The position numbers and the translations under genes were made by a program. The notes under the pieces are model-generated. The model had not been told where the DNA came from and made no database searches. It saw only the letters and a program-made list of their open reading frames with translations. Positions 16,190 to 24,013 of a stretch of DNA of 32,604 bases are shown here, piece by piece. The stretch lies in contig JACQHZ010000349.1 in NCBI GenBank assembly GCA_016198745.1, positions 1-32,604 of the forward strand. Direction: 5' to 3'. How positions within the stretch are numbered: the stretch's first letter is position 1; each line of letters opens with the position of its first letter. This stretch comes from Verrucomicrobiota bacterium (GTDB taxonomy: Bacteria > Verrucomicrobiota > Verrucomicrobiia > JABWAM01).

Positions 16190-16807
16190 ATGACAATGAT
16201 CATGACCAAACGGACCCTGTTGACACTGATGAGCGCGGTTTTGCTCGCGTGGGCAACTGCGGTTTGCGATGCGGCGCAACCCATTGAACCGTTCCAAAAC
16301 AAGGATGATCTCAAGATCGCCTTTTCCGATCCCAACCTTGTCTCGGCGGAAGTGACGGTGGGGAAGGAGGCGGGCGGCGCGTCCGGGCGATGCGCGGTTG
16401 CTTACGAGGTGAAAGAACAGGGGCAATATCTTCAGATCGAACGGAAACTGGCGGAACCGGCGGATTGGAGCAAGTCCGAAGGCCTCGGCTTGAAAACGCA
16501 GGTGGAATCATCTTCCGAGCAGGCGGATGTCAGCGGGGGGCCATTTGATCTCAGAATCACCCTGCTTCTGGAAGACGGCTCCTGGTGGTCGGTCGCGGAT
16601 GAACAAGTGCTGCATTCCACCGGCGGAAAACAACTTTTCTTTCCGTGGGAAAAATTCAAGCTCGACGCCTGGTCGCCCAACCCCTCGGCCGAATTCAAGG
16701 TGTCGCGCGTCACCGGCTGGCGCATCCAAATCAGCCGCATTCGGCCCGGCGGCGGCAAGGGTAAGGCGGTCTTTTCCGAACTCAGCGTCCACGACAAAGC
16801 CCCTTGA
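16190..16807 (+). CDS. Secreted carbohydrate-binding-like domain protein
   Basis: The 205-residue product carries a signal peptide (MTKRTLLTLMSAVLLAWATA, cut near CDAAQ) and a single beta-sandwich domain. It has the pattern of galactose-binding-like/CBM jelly rolls: FPWEKFKLDAW, then VTGWRIQISRIRPGGGKGKA. The same ending (GYRLQISSLEGPAKGKVTF) is found at the C-terminus of the next protein, so the two share one domain type. Starts at 16190, 16196 and 16202 are all possible; none has a good ribosome binding site. It lies 65 bases behind the pseudopilin, and its TGA overlaps the possible TTG start of the next gene. Sugar binding is inferred from fold and context. Confidence 0.6.
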   Translation: MTMIMTKRTLLTLMSAVLLAWATAVCDAAQPIEPFQNKDDLKIAFSDPNLVSAEVTVGKEAGGASGRCAVAYEVKEQGQYLQIERKLAEPADWSKSEGLGLKTQVESSSEQADVSGGPFDLRITLLLEDGSWWSVADEQVLHSTGGKQLFFPWEKFKLDAWSPNPSAEFKVSRVTGWRIQISRIRPGGGKGKAVFSELSVHDKAP

Positions 16808-16836
16808 TCCGCATTTTTTTCCAATGGATTGCCGGG

Positions 16837-18465
16837 ATGCGCCGTCGGGCCACTGTTGCGTGCCGGATGGCAGCGGCGGGACTTCTGGCCGCTTGGAGCC
16901 TCACCGGCTGCTCGAAGACGGAAATCCCGTCCGTTTCAGAGACGCGGAAACCGTCTGCGGTCCGCCCGGATACGGCGCTGGACGATGCCACGCGCGCGAT
17001 GATCGGCCGATGCGTGGATGTCATTCGCCGATGCCAGATGCCCGACGGAATGATCCGCATGCGCAGCGAAACCGAGCATGTCTGGACGGTGCCTTATTTC
17101 GCCAATATTGCGGCGATGGGATTGCTGGCGGCGCACACGATTCAATCTTCGCCGGAGGATTTGCAGAGGGTGGAGCGCTGGCTGAATTGGTATGCGAATC
17201 ACCAGGAACCGGATGGGATCATCTATGACCAGGAAGGCACGGTGGAGAAGTATTCGGTCAATTTCAAATTCGACGCCAGCGATTCCTATGCCTCCACTTA
17301 TCTGCAAACATTGTGGCGCTATTGGCAGGTCAAGCGGGATTCGGCCATGCGCGATCGCTGCCTGCCCGCGGCAACCCGCGCGTTGACGGCCATCCAGGCG
17401 GTGACAGATCGCCGGGACGGGTTGACCTTTGCGAAACCCGAGTATCCCATCAAGTTTCTCATGGACAACCTCGAAGTGTGCATGGGCTTGGAGGAGGGCG
17501 CGCTGTTCTTCGACGCGCTGCATGCGCCGCAACAAGCCCGCCAGGCCAGATACATGCTTTCGGTTTGCAAGGACGGTCTCCGTCAATTTTGGTCTCCGGA
17601 GAAGGGGTTCTTCGCCTGGGGAATGGATGCCTTCGGTTTCGCAACATTCGGTTTCAAAGAGCCGTATCCTGACGGTCTCATCAACCTCTTTGCGGCGTCG
17701 CACCTCACCTCCCCGCCGGCGGGTTTGTGGGAGAAACTCAAGGAAACGTTTCTGAACCACCCACAGATTGCGATGGAACGCTGGCTGGAAGGCGCTGTGC
17801 GCCTCTCCGATGCCGGGGAACAGCCGCGCCTCAAACAAAAACTCCTCGCAACGGCGGAGAAAATGAAGCCCGGTGGCGTCAATGTGGATGTGGCCGGGTA
17901 CACCATTCTTGCGTTGGCCGGCGAGAAAGCCCTTTGGCCCCGCGTGACGGTGGCATATCAACAGCCTTGGGTGCGTGCGGACCCGGTCAAAGCCGTCTTT
18001 AACGACCAGGGTGATTGCGCTCTGCCGATTGGGATCGGTCCTTTGAAGTCGAACCACAAGGCGACCGCGAGAATCGAGCGGGACGGCCGCCTCTTTGAGT
18101 GCGTTTTCAACATCGAGGCGAAAGGTTGTTATGTCCAGATCCAATTCCCGTGGGACCATGCCATTGATCTTGGCGACGCGAAGAAGATCAGGTGCGTCTT
18201 CAAAGCCGACTCGATTCCGACGGGCGTCGTGTGCACGCTCGGATTAGCGGATCATGACGGCGATATCTGGGATTTTCAGCTTGCAGCCGCAAATGGGTCG
18301 CCTGTTTTTTCCATCGCTTCCGCTGTGAAAAACCCCTGGCCGCATCCTGGCGCCAATGGCAAACCGGACTGGACGCGCATGGTGGGCTACCGCTTACAGA
18401 TTTCCTCGCTCGAAGGTCCGGCGAAAGGGAAGGTGACGTTTGGAGAAATCGTGGCGGCGCAATGA
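16837..18465 (+). CDS. Lipoprotein with (alpha/alpha)-barrel glycosidase-like domain plus binding domain
   Basis: The 542-residue protein starts with a lipoprotein signal: three arginines, a hydrophobic run and the lipobox LTGC (Cys25). Residues about 45-380 are repeated helices with aromatic turns (WLNWYANHQEPDGIIYDQEG; TYLQTLWRYWQV; FFAWGMDAFGFATFG), typical of six-hairpin glycosidases. No catalytic residues could be assigned with confidence. Residues about 395-542 repeat the carbohydrate-binding-like domain of the preceding gene. It probably sits on a membrane facing the periplasm or outside and processes or senses glycans. The start was set at ATG 16837 because it gives a proper lipoprotein leader; a TTG at 16804 overlaps the previous stop. 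Its own stop overlaps the next ATG (ATGA), so it is co-translated with the importer. Confidence 0.65.
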   Translation: MRRRATVACRMAAAGLLAAWSLTGCSKTEIPSVSETRKPSAVRPDTALDDATRAMIGRCVDVIRRCQMPDGMIRMRSETEHVWTVPYFANIAAMGLLAAHTIQSSPEDLQRVERWLNWYANHQEPDGIIYDQEGTVEKYSVNFKFDASDSYASTYLQTLWRYWQVKRDSAMRDRCLPAATRALTAIQAVTDRRDGLTFAKPEYPIKFLMDNLEVCMGLEEGALFFDALHAPQQARQARYMLSVCKDGLRQFWSPEKGFFAWGMDAFGFATFGFKEPYPDGLINLFAASHLTSPPAGLWEKLKETFLNHPQIAMERWLEGAVRLSDAGEQPRLKQKLLATAEKMKPGGVNVDVAGYTILALAGEKALWPRVTVAYQQPWVRADPVKAVFNDQGDCALPIGIGPLKSNHKATARIERDGRLFECVFNIEAKGCYVQIQFPWDHAIDLGDAKKIRCVFKADSIPTGVVCTLGLADHDGDIWDFQLAAANGSPVFSIASAVKNPWPHPGANGKPDWTRMVGYRLQISSLEGPAKGKVTFGEIVAAQ

Positions 18466-20849
18466 GCATGAAAATTGCGGCGATTTTCGCGAGTCTCCTG
18501 GTTGCGTCGGCGGCGATGGTCCATTCCGATTCGTCAGAGCCGGTGCAGGTCACGGTCTTCTATCTTCCGAGCAAACAGGGCGGGTCGGCGCGCGAACTGG
18601 CGGAATACCGGGTCATGGAACGGTTTCTGCAACTCCATCCCGGGATTCGGTTGCGGAGCGCCACGCAATTGCACATCGAAGGAGACGCCTGGGATGCGTC
18701 GCCGCTGATGGCGATGGCCGGCGGCACATCGCCCGACATCCTCTACGTCAATTTCCGCCAGTCCGATACTTACATTCGCCAGGGATTCTTGCAGCCGATG
18801 GATGCGTACGTGGCGCAAATGTCTGCGCAGGAATTGGCCGATCGTGTTCCCGTCCCGTTTCGCGATGTGATTTTTCGGGATGGACCGGGCGGCCGACATT
18901 ACTGGGCGATGCCGCTGCAGGCGGTGGCCACGGTGCTGATGTACCGTCGGGATTTATTTGCGGCGGCCGGACTGGATCCCGAACGGCCGCCCCGGAACTG
19001 GGAAGAACTGCGCGAATTTTCGCTACGGATCGCCGATCCTTCCAAGGGCGTTTACGCCCTGGCTTTTCACACCGGTCCGCACGCCTCTTGGAGCGTTTTT
19101 TCCTACCTCTGCAGCGCTGGTGCGCAAGTGGTGAAGCAATTGCCGGATGGCGAATGGCGCGCATGTTTTGACAGTCCGGAAGCAGTCACCGCCTTCGAAT
19201 TCGCCGATGGGTTGCAGAAGGAACAGATCACCCGCCATTCCCGAACCGGTCCGATGGCCTACCGTGGGGCGGACATCTGGCAGAAATGGGGCGATGGCAA
19301 GCTCGCCATGCTCTTCGCCTGGCTGGGCGCGGGACAACTCGGGGATTTCGATCCGCAACTGGTTGGGGTGGCGCCGGTGCCGGAGGGACCGGGCGGCAGG
19401 TCGAGCGCGGACGTGAACTGCCAGATGCTCGGGATTTTTGCGGGACAAAAGGACCAACGCGTGCGTGACGCGGCCTGGGAGTACATCCGGTTTCTCGGCT
19501 GCACAGAAGCGCGCCGCATTTTCACTGAAACCATGGTCGAACAAGGCGCCGCCCGGATGCTAAATCCGAAGTGGCTGCGCGAGTTCGGCCATGTCGAACT
19601 GGCCCGACTCGCGCCGCCCGGCCTGGAGGCGGCGTTCGATCGCGCGCTGCGACAGGGGACGCCGGAACCGTACGGCAAGAACTGTCAGTATGTTTATTCC
19701 TATATGACCAAGCCGCTGGAACAGATTTACTTCTTTGATTTCAAGGCGATGTCGCGCGACCAGAAGCGGCAGCAGATACGCGCGTTCCTCACGGATGCAG
19801 TCCGGGAAACCAACGAGAAAATGATCGGCGTTATTCCTCCGGACGTCCGGCAGCAGCGCAATGGCATCGCGTGGGCGGCGGCGGGCATGGTCATGGTGAG
19901 TTTCGGCCTCTTGATTCACCGCATCTTCGCGTGGATGAACGCCGGGCGATCGCCGGGCGCGGAAATCGGCGGCGCCTGGCAGGAGCGCATTGCGCGCGCG
20001 CTCATCGCGCCGGCGTTGTTGCTCATTTTGATGTGGCAATATTATCCGCTGTTGCGCGGATCGCTCATGGCCTTCCAGAACTGCAACATTATGGGCGGTT
20101 CTCCGTGGGTGGGGATTGATAATTTCGCGGATGTGCTTTTTGACGGCCGTTTCTGGCTTTCAATGAAAAATGCGTTTTATTTTTGCGCGCTCTGGATGTT
20201 GATGGGATTTTTTCCGCCTTTGTTTCTCGCGATTGCCTTGCAAGAGATTCCATCCGGAAAGGTGTTGTTCCGCGTGTTGTTTTATCTGCCGGCCGTGGTC
20301 TCCGGCGTGGTGATCTTGTTCATGTGGCGCGCCATTTACGATCCGTCGCCGAACGGCATTCTCAACCGCATTCTCTCCGTGATGCACCTTCCCGCCCAGG
20401 CCTGGCTTGATCATCCGAAATTGGCCATGCTCTGTGTCGTCTTTCCCTTGGCGTGGGCAAATCTCGGTCCGGGTTCGCTCATTTACCTGGCGGCGCTCAA
20501 GGGAATTCCGGACGCGCTTTACGAGGCATCGGATATCGATGGCGCATCTTTTATTGAAAAAGTGCGTTACATCGTCGTGCCGTATCTCAAGCCGCTGTTG
20601 GTGATCAACGCGGTGGGCGCCACCATCTTCGGTTTCAAATCCGGCGACGCCGTTCTCGCCATGACAGGCGGCGGCCCCAACCTGGCGACTCACGTCGTGG
20701 GCTATGAGATTTGGCAGAGATCGTTCCTGCTGCTGAACTTCGGCCATGGCGCGGCGATGGCCTGGATTCTGGGCGTATTACTCTTGAGTTTCACCGCCTA
20801 TCAACTCAAGCTCCTCAACCGTGTGGAATTTCGCACCAGCAACCGCTGA
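18462..20849 (+). CDS. Second binding protein-MalF permease fusion (paralogue)
   Basis: This 795-residue paralogue of the fusion at 367-2766 is alignable over its whole length with few gaps. A signal peptide (MKIAAIFASLLVASAA) is followed by the solute-binding domain (GGTSPDILYVNFRQSDTYIR), a linking membrane helix at about 470-490 (WAAAGMVMVSFGLLIH), and the MalF-type permease with EAA loop EASDIDGASFIEKVRYIVVP. The permease half is nearly identical to the first copy, while the ligand-facing half differs more, which suggests a related but different sugar. ATG 18462 overlaps the lipoprotein stop as ATGA. Unlike the first copy it has no MalG partner downstream; it may share the MalG at 2934 or a distant one. 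No ATPase is nearby. Confidence 0.88.
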   Translation: MSMKIAAIFASLLVASAAMVHSDSSEPVQVTVFYLPSKQGGSARELAEYRVMERFLQLHPGIRLRSATQLHIEGDAWDASPLMAMAGGTSPDILYVNFRQSDTYIRQGFLQPMDAYVAQMSAQELADRVPVPFRDVIFRDGPGGRHYWAMPLQAVATVLMYRRDLFAAAGLDPERPPRNWEELREFSLRIADPSKGVYALAFHTGPHASWSVFSYLCSAGAQVVKQLPDGEWRACFDSPEAVTAFEFADGLQKEQITRHSRTGPMAYRGADIWQKWGDGKLAMLFAWLGAGQLGDFDPQLVGVAPVPEGPGGRSSADVNCQMLGIFAGQKDQRVRDAAWEYIRFLGCTEARRIFTETMVEQGAARMLNPKWLREFGHVELARLAPPGLEAAFDRALRQGTPEPYGKNCQYVYSYMTKPLEQIYFFDFKAMSRDQKRQQIRAFLTDAVRETNEKMIGVIPPDVRQQRNGIAWAAAGMVMVSFGLLIHRIFAWMNAGRSPGAEIGGAWQERIARALIAPALLLILMWQYYPLLRGSLMAFQNCNIMGGSPWVGIDNFADVLFDGRFWLSMKNAFYFCALWMLMGFFPPLFLAIALQEIPSGKVLFRVLFYLPAVVSGVVILFMWRAIYDPSPNGILNRILSVMHLPAQAWLDHPKLAMLCVVFPLAWANLGPGSLIYLAALKGIPDALYEASDIDGASFIEKVRYIVVPYLKPLLVINAVGATIFGFKSGDAVLAMTGGGPNLATHVVGYEIWQRSFLLLNFGHGAAMAWILGVLLLSFTAYQLKLLNRVEFRTSNR

Positions 20850-20974
20850 GGGGGAGCGCATGGCAGCGTGTCTTTGACCATGCCGGTGTCAATCCCCGTT
20901 TCACTCCATGGATCTCGGCGCCGTGCTCGCGCTGCTGGTGTTTTCACGCGAACATGATCGGGAATTGAATCTGT

Positions 20975-20990
20975 AGGAGGGGTCACGTTG
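20975..20990 (+). promoter_or_regulatory. Strong but apparently orphan ribosome binding site
   Basis: AGGAGGGG at 20975-20982 is followed five bases later by TTG 20988, an ideal arrangement, but that frame is only an out-of-frame reading of the HEAT-repeat gene. The true start of that gene (21014) is 31 bases from the box and lacks its own. It may be the relic of a removed gene, such as a MalG partner. The gap 20850-21013 otherwise holds only a 22-codon frame at 20908-20976. Confidence 0.3.
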
Positions 20991-21013
20991 TCACGCCGCA
21001 AGATGCTTTTCAC

Positions 21014-23041
21014 ATGCCAACGTTTTCCCGAAAGCGACGGATTCAGGCGGCGATGTTGGCGGCGCTGGCCGGGCTGCTTTCGTTCCAGGGGCATCCCGTC
21101 CTCGCGGAAACAAAAGCGCCCAATTCAGCAAGCGACCGGGAAATCATTGATGGGAAGCGAAAGCTCGATGGCCTGCGCCTGGAACTCATTACGACCAAAG
21201 GACCATACGAGATGGGCGAACCCATGGAGGTTGCCGCGCGTTACACTTATTCGGGACAACGGAAGCTTTTGGTGGTCACGGCCAACCCGGGCCGGTTTGG
21301 CTGCGTGTCTCCGCACTGGTTTACGGCTTCGGATGAGAAAGGTTCGCCCGTCCGCGATCCTCTTCACGGGAACGATGGCCGGGTCGCTCCAGGTGGGGGC
21401 ATGAGTTTTCGGAGACTGTGGCGTGATCAGCCGGTCGAACAAACCTGCCTGCTCAACGAGTGGCTGATCTTTGATCGGCCGGGTCGTTATCAAGTGCAAG
21501 CCCACTCTCACCGGGTGGAATTCGCTAATCAGCCGGCCAACCGGCCCTGTGGAGCCGTCATCCCGCTGAAAAGCGATCCCGTCGAAATCACCGTCATTCC
21601 CGCCGACGAAACACGACGTGGCATGCGCATCGCGGAATTGAGCCGGCGGATCAAGGACGCAAATCAGGAGACGCGACTGGCCGCCATTCGGGACATGGGC
21701 TTCCTGGCGGACGAACGCTGCATCCCGTCTCTCATTCAGGCCTTGGATGATGACGCCACCACCCTGGGAGCTTATTTCGGCCTGATCAGTTTCGCGGATC
21801 CCGTTCCCGTGAAAAAGGAACTGCTGAAGCTGGTTCAGGACAAGAAGCATTTCATCCCGGTTCGCAAGATGGGGTGGGTAGGCGATCTACTGGCACGAGC
21901 TGATTCCCATGCCGTGGGGGACCCGACGATCCCTACCAACAAAAACCACCCAGCAAGAGTCCAATCATGGCATGAGAAACTGAGGCAGCGGTTCAGGGAA
22001 CAGTTGGAAAAACTGCCGTCCGCCCAAGCGGCGTCGGCCACAGTGGAGGCCCTGGAGTTCGGCCACATCATTCCATCCGGTGATGTCAAGGCATGGAAAC
22101 GAATCATGGCCAACGCTGAGAGCCTGTCCGGGTATCACCAGAATTGCGCCGGCACGCTGTTGGAAAAGGACTTCAAGATTCCCCAACTGATACCGGATTT
22201 GAAGGCCATCGTCCGCAACGAGAAGCTTTCCGACTGGCTCAGATCCTCCGCGATTGCCGCCCTCCACAAAATGGGCGATGACACTTTCAGTGACATGGTG
22301 AAGAAGGACCTCGTTTTACCCCACCCGTGTCTCACTCAATCCGCGCATGAAACCGTGACTGGATCGGGACGTGATCTGCTGTTGATCGTCCGCTCCAAAC
22401 GCGAAGAGAATGAGGTCCGCGCCAAAGCCGCGCAACGGCTTCGCGATTTGGAAACCGACGTTACCGCCGATCAACTCGTGGACGCACTCAAGGAATTGCA
22501 AACGGCTGATTCCGGTTTCCGCGATCCGCTCCTCGAAGCGTTGGTGATGAAATCTCAAAGGGACGCAGTTCCATGGATTCGTCAAATTCTTCGCAAGACG
22601 GCGGGCAAACCTCGCGATTGGTCGCGACAGAACGCCATTCGTCTTGCTTGCAGGATCAATCTGCCGGAGAGCATGGCGTTGATCGAGGAAATCTTCCGTT
22701 CCAAGGAGGCCGAGGATCGCTCCCAAATCGCCGATGAATTGGGCCAGACATGGGCGGACGCCGATTCCGACGACTTCTTCTGGGGGTACGAATCCGCACA
22801 GAAGTATCTGCGCGGAACCAAGGAGACGGCTGGCCCATGGGTCCCCGATCTGCTTCATCTGTGCCGATCCGATCCATCGGCCAAAGTCCGATTCGCCGCG
22901 CGCGCGGCGCTTTGTTCGATCACCGGAATCCCATCGTCCGGTTTCAGTTCCGCCACCCGTGAGGAGGAGGCGGCATGGGTCTCCCAATGGGAAGCGTGGT
23001 GGAAATCCAATCAGAAACGGTTTCCACGCCAACAACCGTGA
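21014..23041 (+). CDS. Exported HEAT-repeat protein
   Basis: The 675-residue protein has a Sec signal peptide (KRRIQAAMLAALAGLLS, likely cut after PVLA, residue 31). A beta-rich domain at about 50-200 follows (LRLELITTKGPYEMGEPMEV, YTYSGQRKLLVV), resembling Ig-like or BsuPI-type inhibitor domains. A long helical array from about 205 to 650 has HEAT-type repeats (TRLAAIRDMGFLADERCIPS; LRSSAIAALHKMGDDTF; AKVRFAARAALCSITG). Such scaffolds bind proteins; no catalytic motif is seen. The end is tryptophan- and lysine-rich (WVSQWEAWWKSNQKRFPR). It is on the same strand as the transporter but 164 bases away, so it may be transcribed separately. Its partner is unknown. Confidence 0.75.
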   Translation: MPTFSRKRRIQAAMLAALAGLLSFQGHPVLAETKAPNSASDREIIDGKRKLDGLRLELITTKGPYEMGEPMEVAARYTYSGQRKLLVVTANPGRFGCVSPHWFTASDEKGSPVRDPLHGNDGRVAPGGGMSFRRLWRDQPVEQTCLLNEWLIFDRPGRYQVQAHSHRVEFANQPANRPCGAVIPLKSDPVEITVIPADETRRGMRIAELSRRIKDANQETRLAAIRDMGFLADERCIPSLIQALDDDATTLGAYFGLISFADPVPVKKELLKLVQDKKHFIPVRKMGWVGDLLARADSHAVGDPTIPTNKNHPARVQSWHEKLRQRFREQLEKLPSAQAASATVEALEFGHIIPSGDVKAWKRIMANAESLSGYHQNCAGTLLEKDFKIPQLIPDLKAIVRNEKLSDWLRSSAIAALHKMGDDTFSDMVKKDLVLPHPCLTQSAHETVTGSGRDLLLIVRSKREENEVRAKAAQRLRDLETDVTADQLVDALKELQTADSGFRDPLLEALVMKSQRDAVPWIRQILRKTAGKPRDWSRQNAIRLACRINLPESMALIEEIFRSKEAEDRSQIADELGQTWADADSDDFFWGYESAQKYLRGTKETAGPWVPDLLHLCRSDPSAKVRFAARAALCSITGIPSSGFSSATREEEAAWVSQWEAWWKSNQKRFPRQQP

Positions 23042-23095
23042 TTCTGGCGATCTGAGGGCAAAAAACGTCCGGCGGCGGGGCGATTTCCATGACGC

Positions 23096-23200
23096 TCAAC
23101 GCTGATCCGTATCCAGCGCGATCTCGGCTGCCGGGACCCGCCCGACCACGCCGTTGCCGACGAACCCGTAGAATCGTTCCCATTGGCCCGCAATTGTGGG
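23096..23200 (-). pseudogene. Possible short C-terminal gene remnant
   Basis: On the - strand a 35-codon stretch ending at 23096 reads GQWERFYGFVGNGVVGRVPA and EIALDTDQR. This is protein-like for its length, but it is bounded by a stop just upstream and has no start codon. It may be the last piece of a lost gene. No family was recognised, and chance cannot be excluded. Confidence 0.2.
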
Positions 23201-23214
23201 ACCTCAGGACCGAG

Positions 23215-23778
23215 TTATCTGCCGCAGCCTAAGGATGAGATCAACGGTGGGATGTTAGTTGGAAGCGACATTTGGGAAGACGGAGCTTGATAACCACGAA
23301 TCCTATGGGATCCGCCTGTCAGATTCGTGGATGAATTTTTGGGAATGATTTTCTGCAGTTCGTTTCGAATCTCGAGCAGCCTGTCGGCATCCTTGGGATC
23401 ATGGGCGAACGCCCATGAATATTTGGAACTGGCAGGAGTGGCAACCGTCACACATCCATTCGTGTCCCACTGCATCTGCCTAAGAACAAAAATAAGCCTC
23501 CTATCGCGATACGCCTGTATCATCGCCAGCGCGGCGTTGTAGCCAAAGTCCACGGAGATTGAATTTGCAACCTTGTTGGTTGCGGCAAAGAACACCTTCT
23601 CAACCTGAACTTCCAATCTTGCATTGTTGTAGATTCCCAACTGATCTCTTCTTGCGCCAGGGTAATGGACCAAGGTGATGTCTGTTGCCACGCCGAGGAT
23701 GATCAAGTCGGTCTTTTTCACGCCCTCAAGGGGGCCAGGGTCAAACATCGTGAGACACCACCCCCGATCCGCCAGCAA
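23215..23778 (-). CDS. Hypothetical, probably exported protein
   Basis: This is a protein-like frame of about 187 residues with beta strands and a conserved-looking core (TDLIILGVATDITLVHYPG, NARLEVQVEKVFFAATNKV, YRDRRLIFVLRQMQWDTNG). No family was recognised. The N-terminus is problematic. Upstream codons in frame spell a hydrophobic run, FLFAAVVFALLLADRG, that looks like a signal peptide, but a stop lies immediately before it and no ATG or GTG is available. The TTG at 23778 starts inside the hydrophobic run. Either an unusual start is used or the 5' end is altered. The local sequence looks less GC-rich than its neighbours. Confidence 0.5.
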   Translation of the reverse strand: MLADRGWCLTMFDPGPLEGVKKTDLIILGVATDITLVHYPGARRDQLGIYNNARLEVQVEKVFFAATNKVANSISVDFGYNAALAMIQAYRDRRLIFVLRQMQWDTNGCVTVATPASSKYSWAFAHDPKDADRLLEIRNELQKIIPKNSSTNLTGGSHRIRGYQAPSSQMSLPTNIPPLISSLGCGR

Positions 23779-23990
23779 TAGGGCGAAAACAACAGCCGCA
23801 AACAGGAACCTTCAGACACGAAAAAACGGATGAAAGTTCTGTGAAAATCAAGATTATAAGTCAGTGTGACGTTCTCAAAATCGCCAACGTGAATGCATCC
23901 CCTGGAAAAGAGCATGTCCCGGACCCGATCATAATCTTCCAGGTCAAGGTGGCCGAACATCTGCGGGTCCACCTCAAACACATGCCTCAT
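23718..23990 (-). CDS. Hypothetical small protein after the DUF234-type ATPase
   Basis: The frame is 90 codons, starting at an ATG 13 bases after the ATPase stop. The first 58 residues look real (MRHVFEVDPQMFGHLDLEDY, then FENVTLTYNLDFHRTFIRFF). The rest overlaps the next gene in another frame and looks like read-out. It may be a small partner of the ATPase, or the displaced 5' part of the gene at 23215. No family was recognised, and no strong ribosome binding site is seen. Confidence 0.35.
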   Translation of the reverse strand: MRHVFEVDPQMFGHLDLEDYDRVRDMLFSRGCIHVGDFENVTLTYNLDFHRTFIRFFVSEGSCLRLLFSPYCWRIGGGVSRCLTLAPLRA

Positions 23991-23996
23991 GAACCA

Positions 23997-24013
23997 GGCG
24001 GGTTATTCCCGCC
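23997..24013. terminator. Perfect hairpin across the ATPase stop codon
   Basis: GGCGGG at 23997-24002 pairs with CCCGCC at 24008-24013 around a five-base loop that contains the TAA stop of the ATPase gene. No T-run follows on the - strand, so it is not a standard intrinsic terminator. It may stabilise the message end or modulate translation of the next small gene, whose ATG is seven bases beyond the stem. Confidence 0.35.

Noticed and set aside
20988-21404. 138-codon frame with ideal ribosome binding site and TTG start
   Set aside because: Beyond the first codons it is only an Arg/Cys-rich out-of-frame reading of the HEAT-repeat gene.
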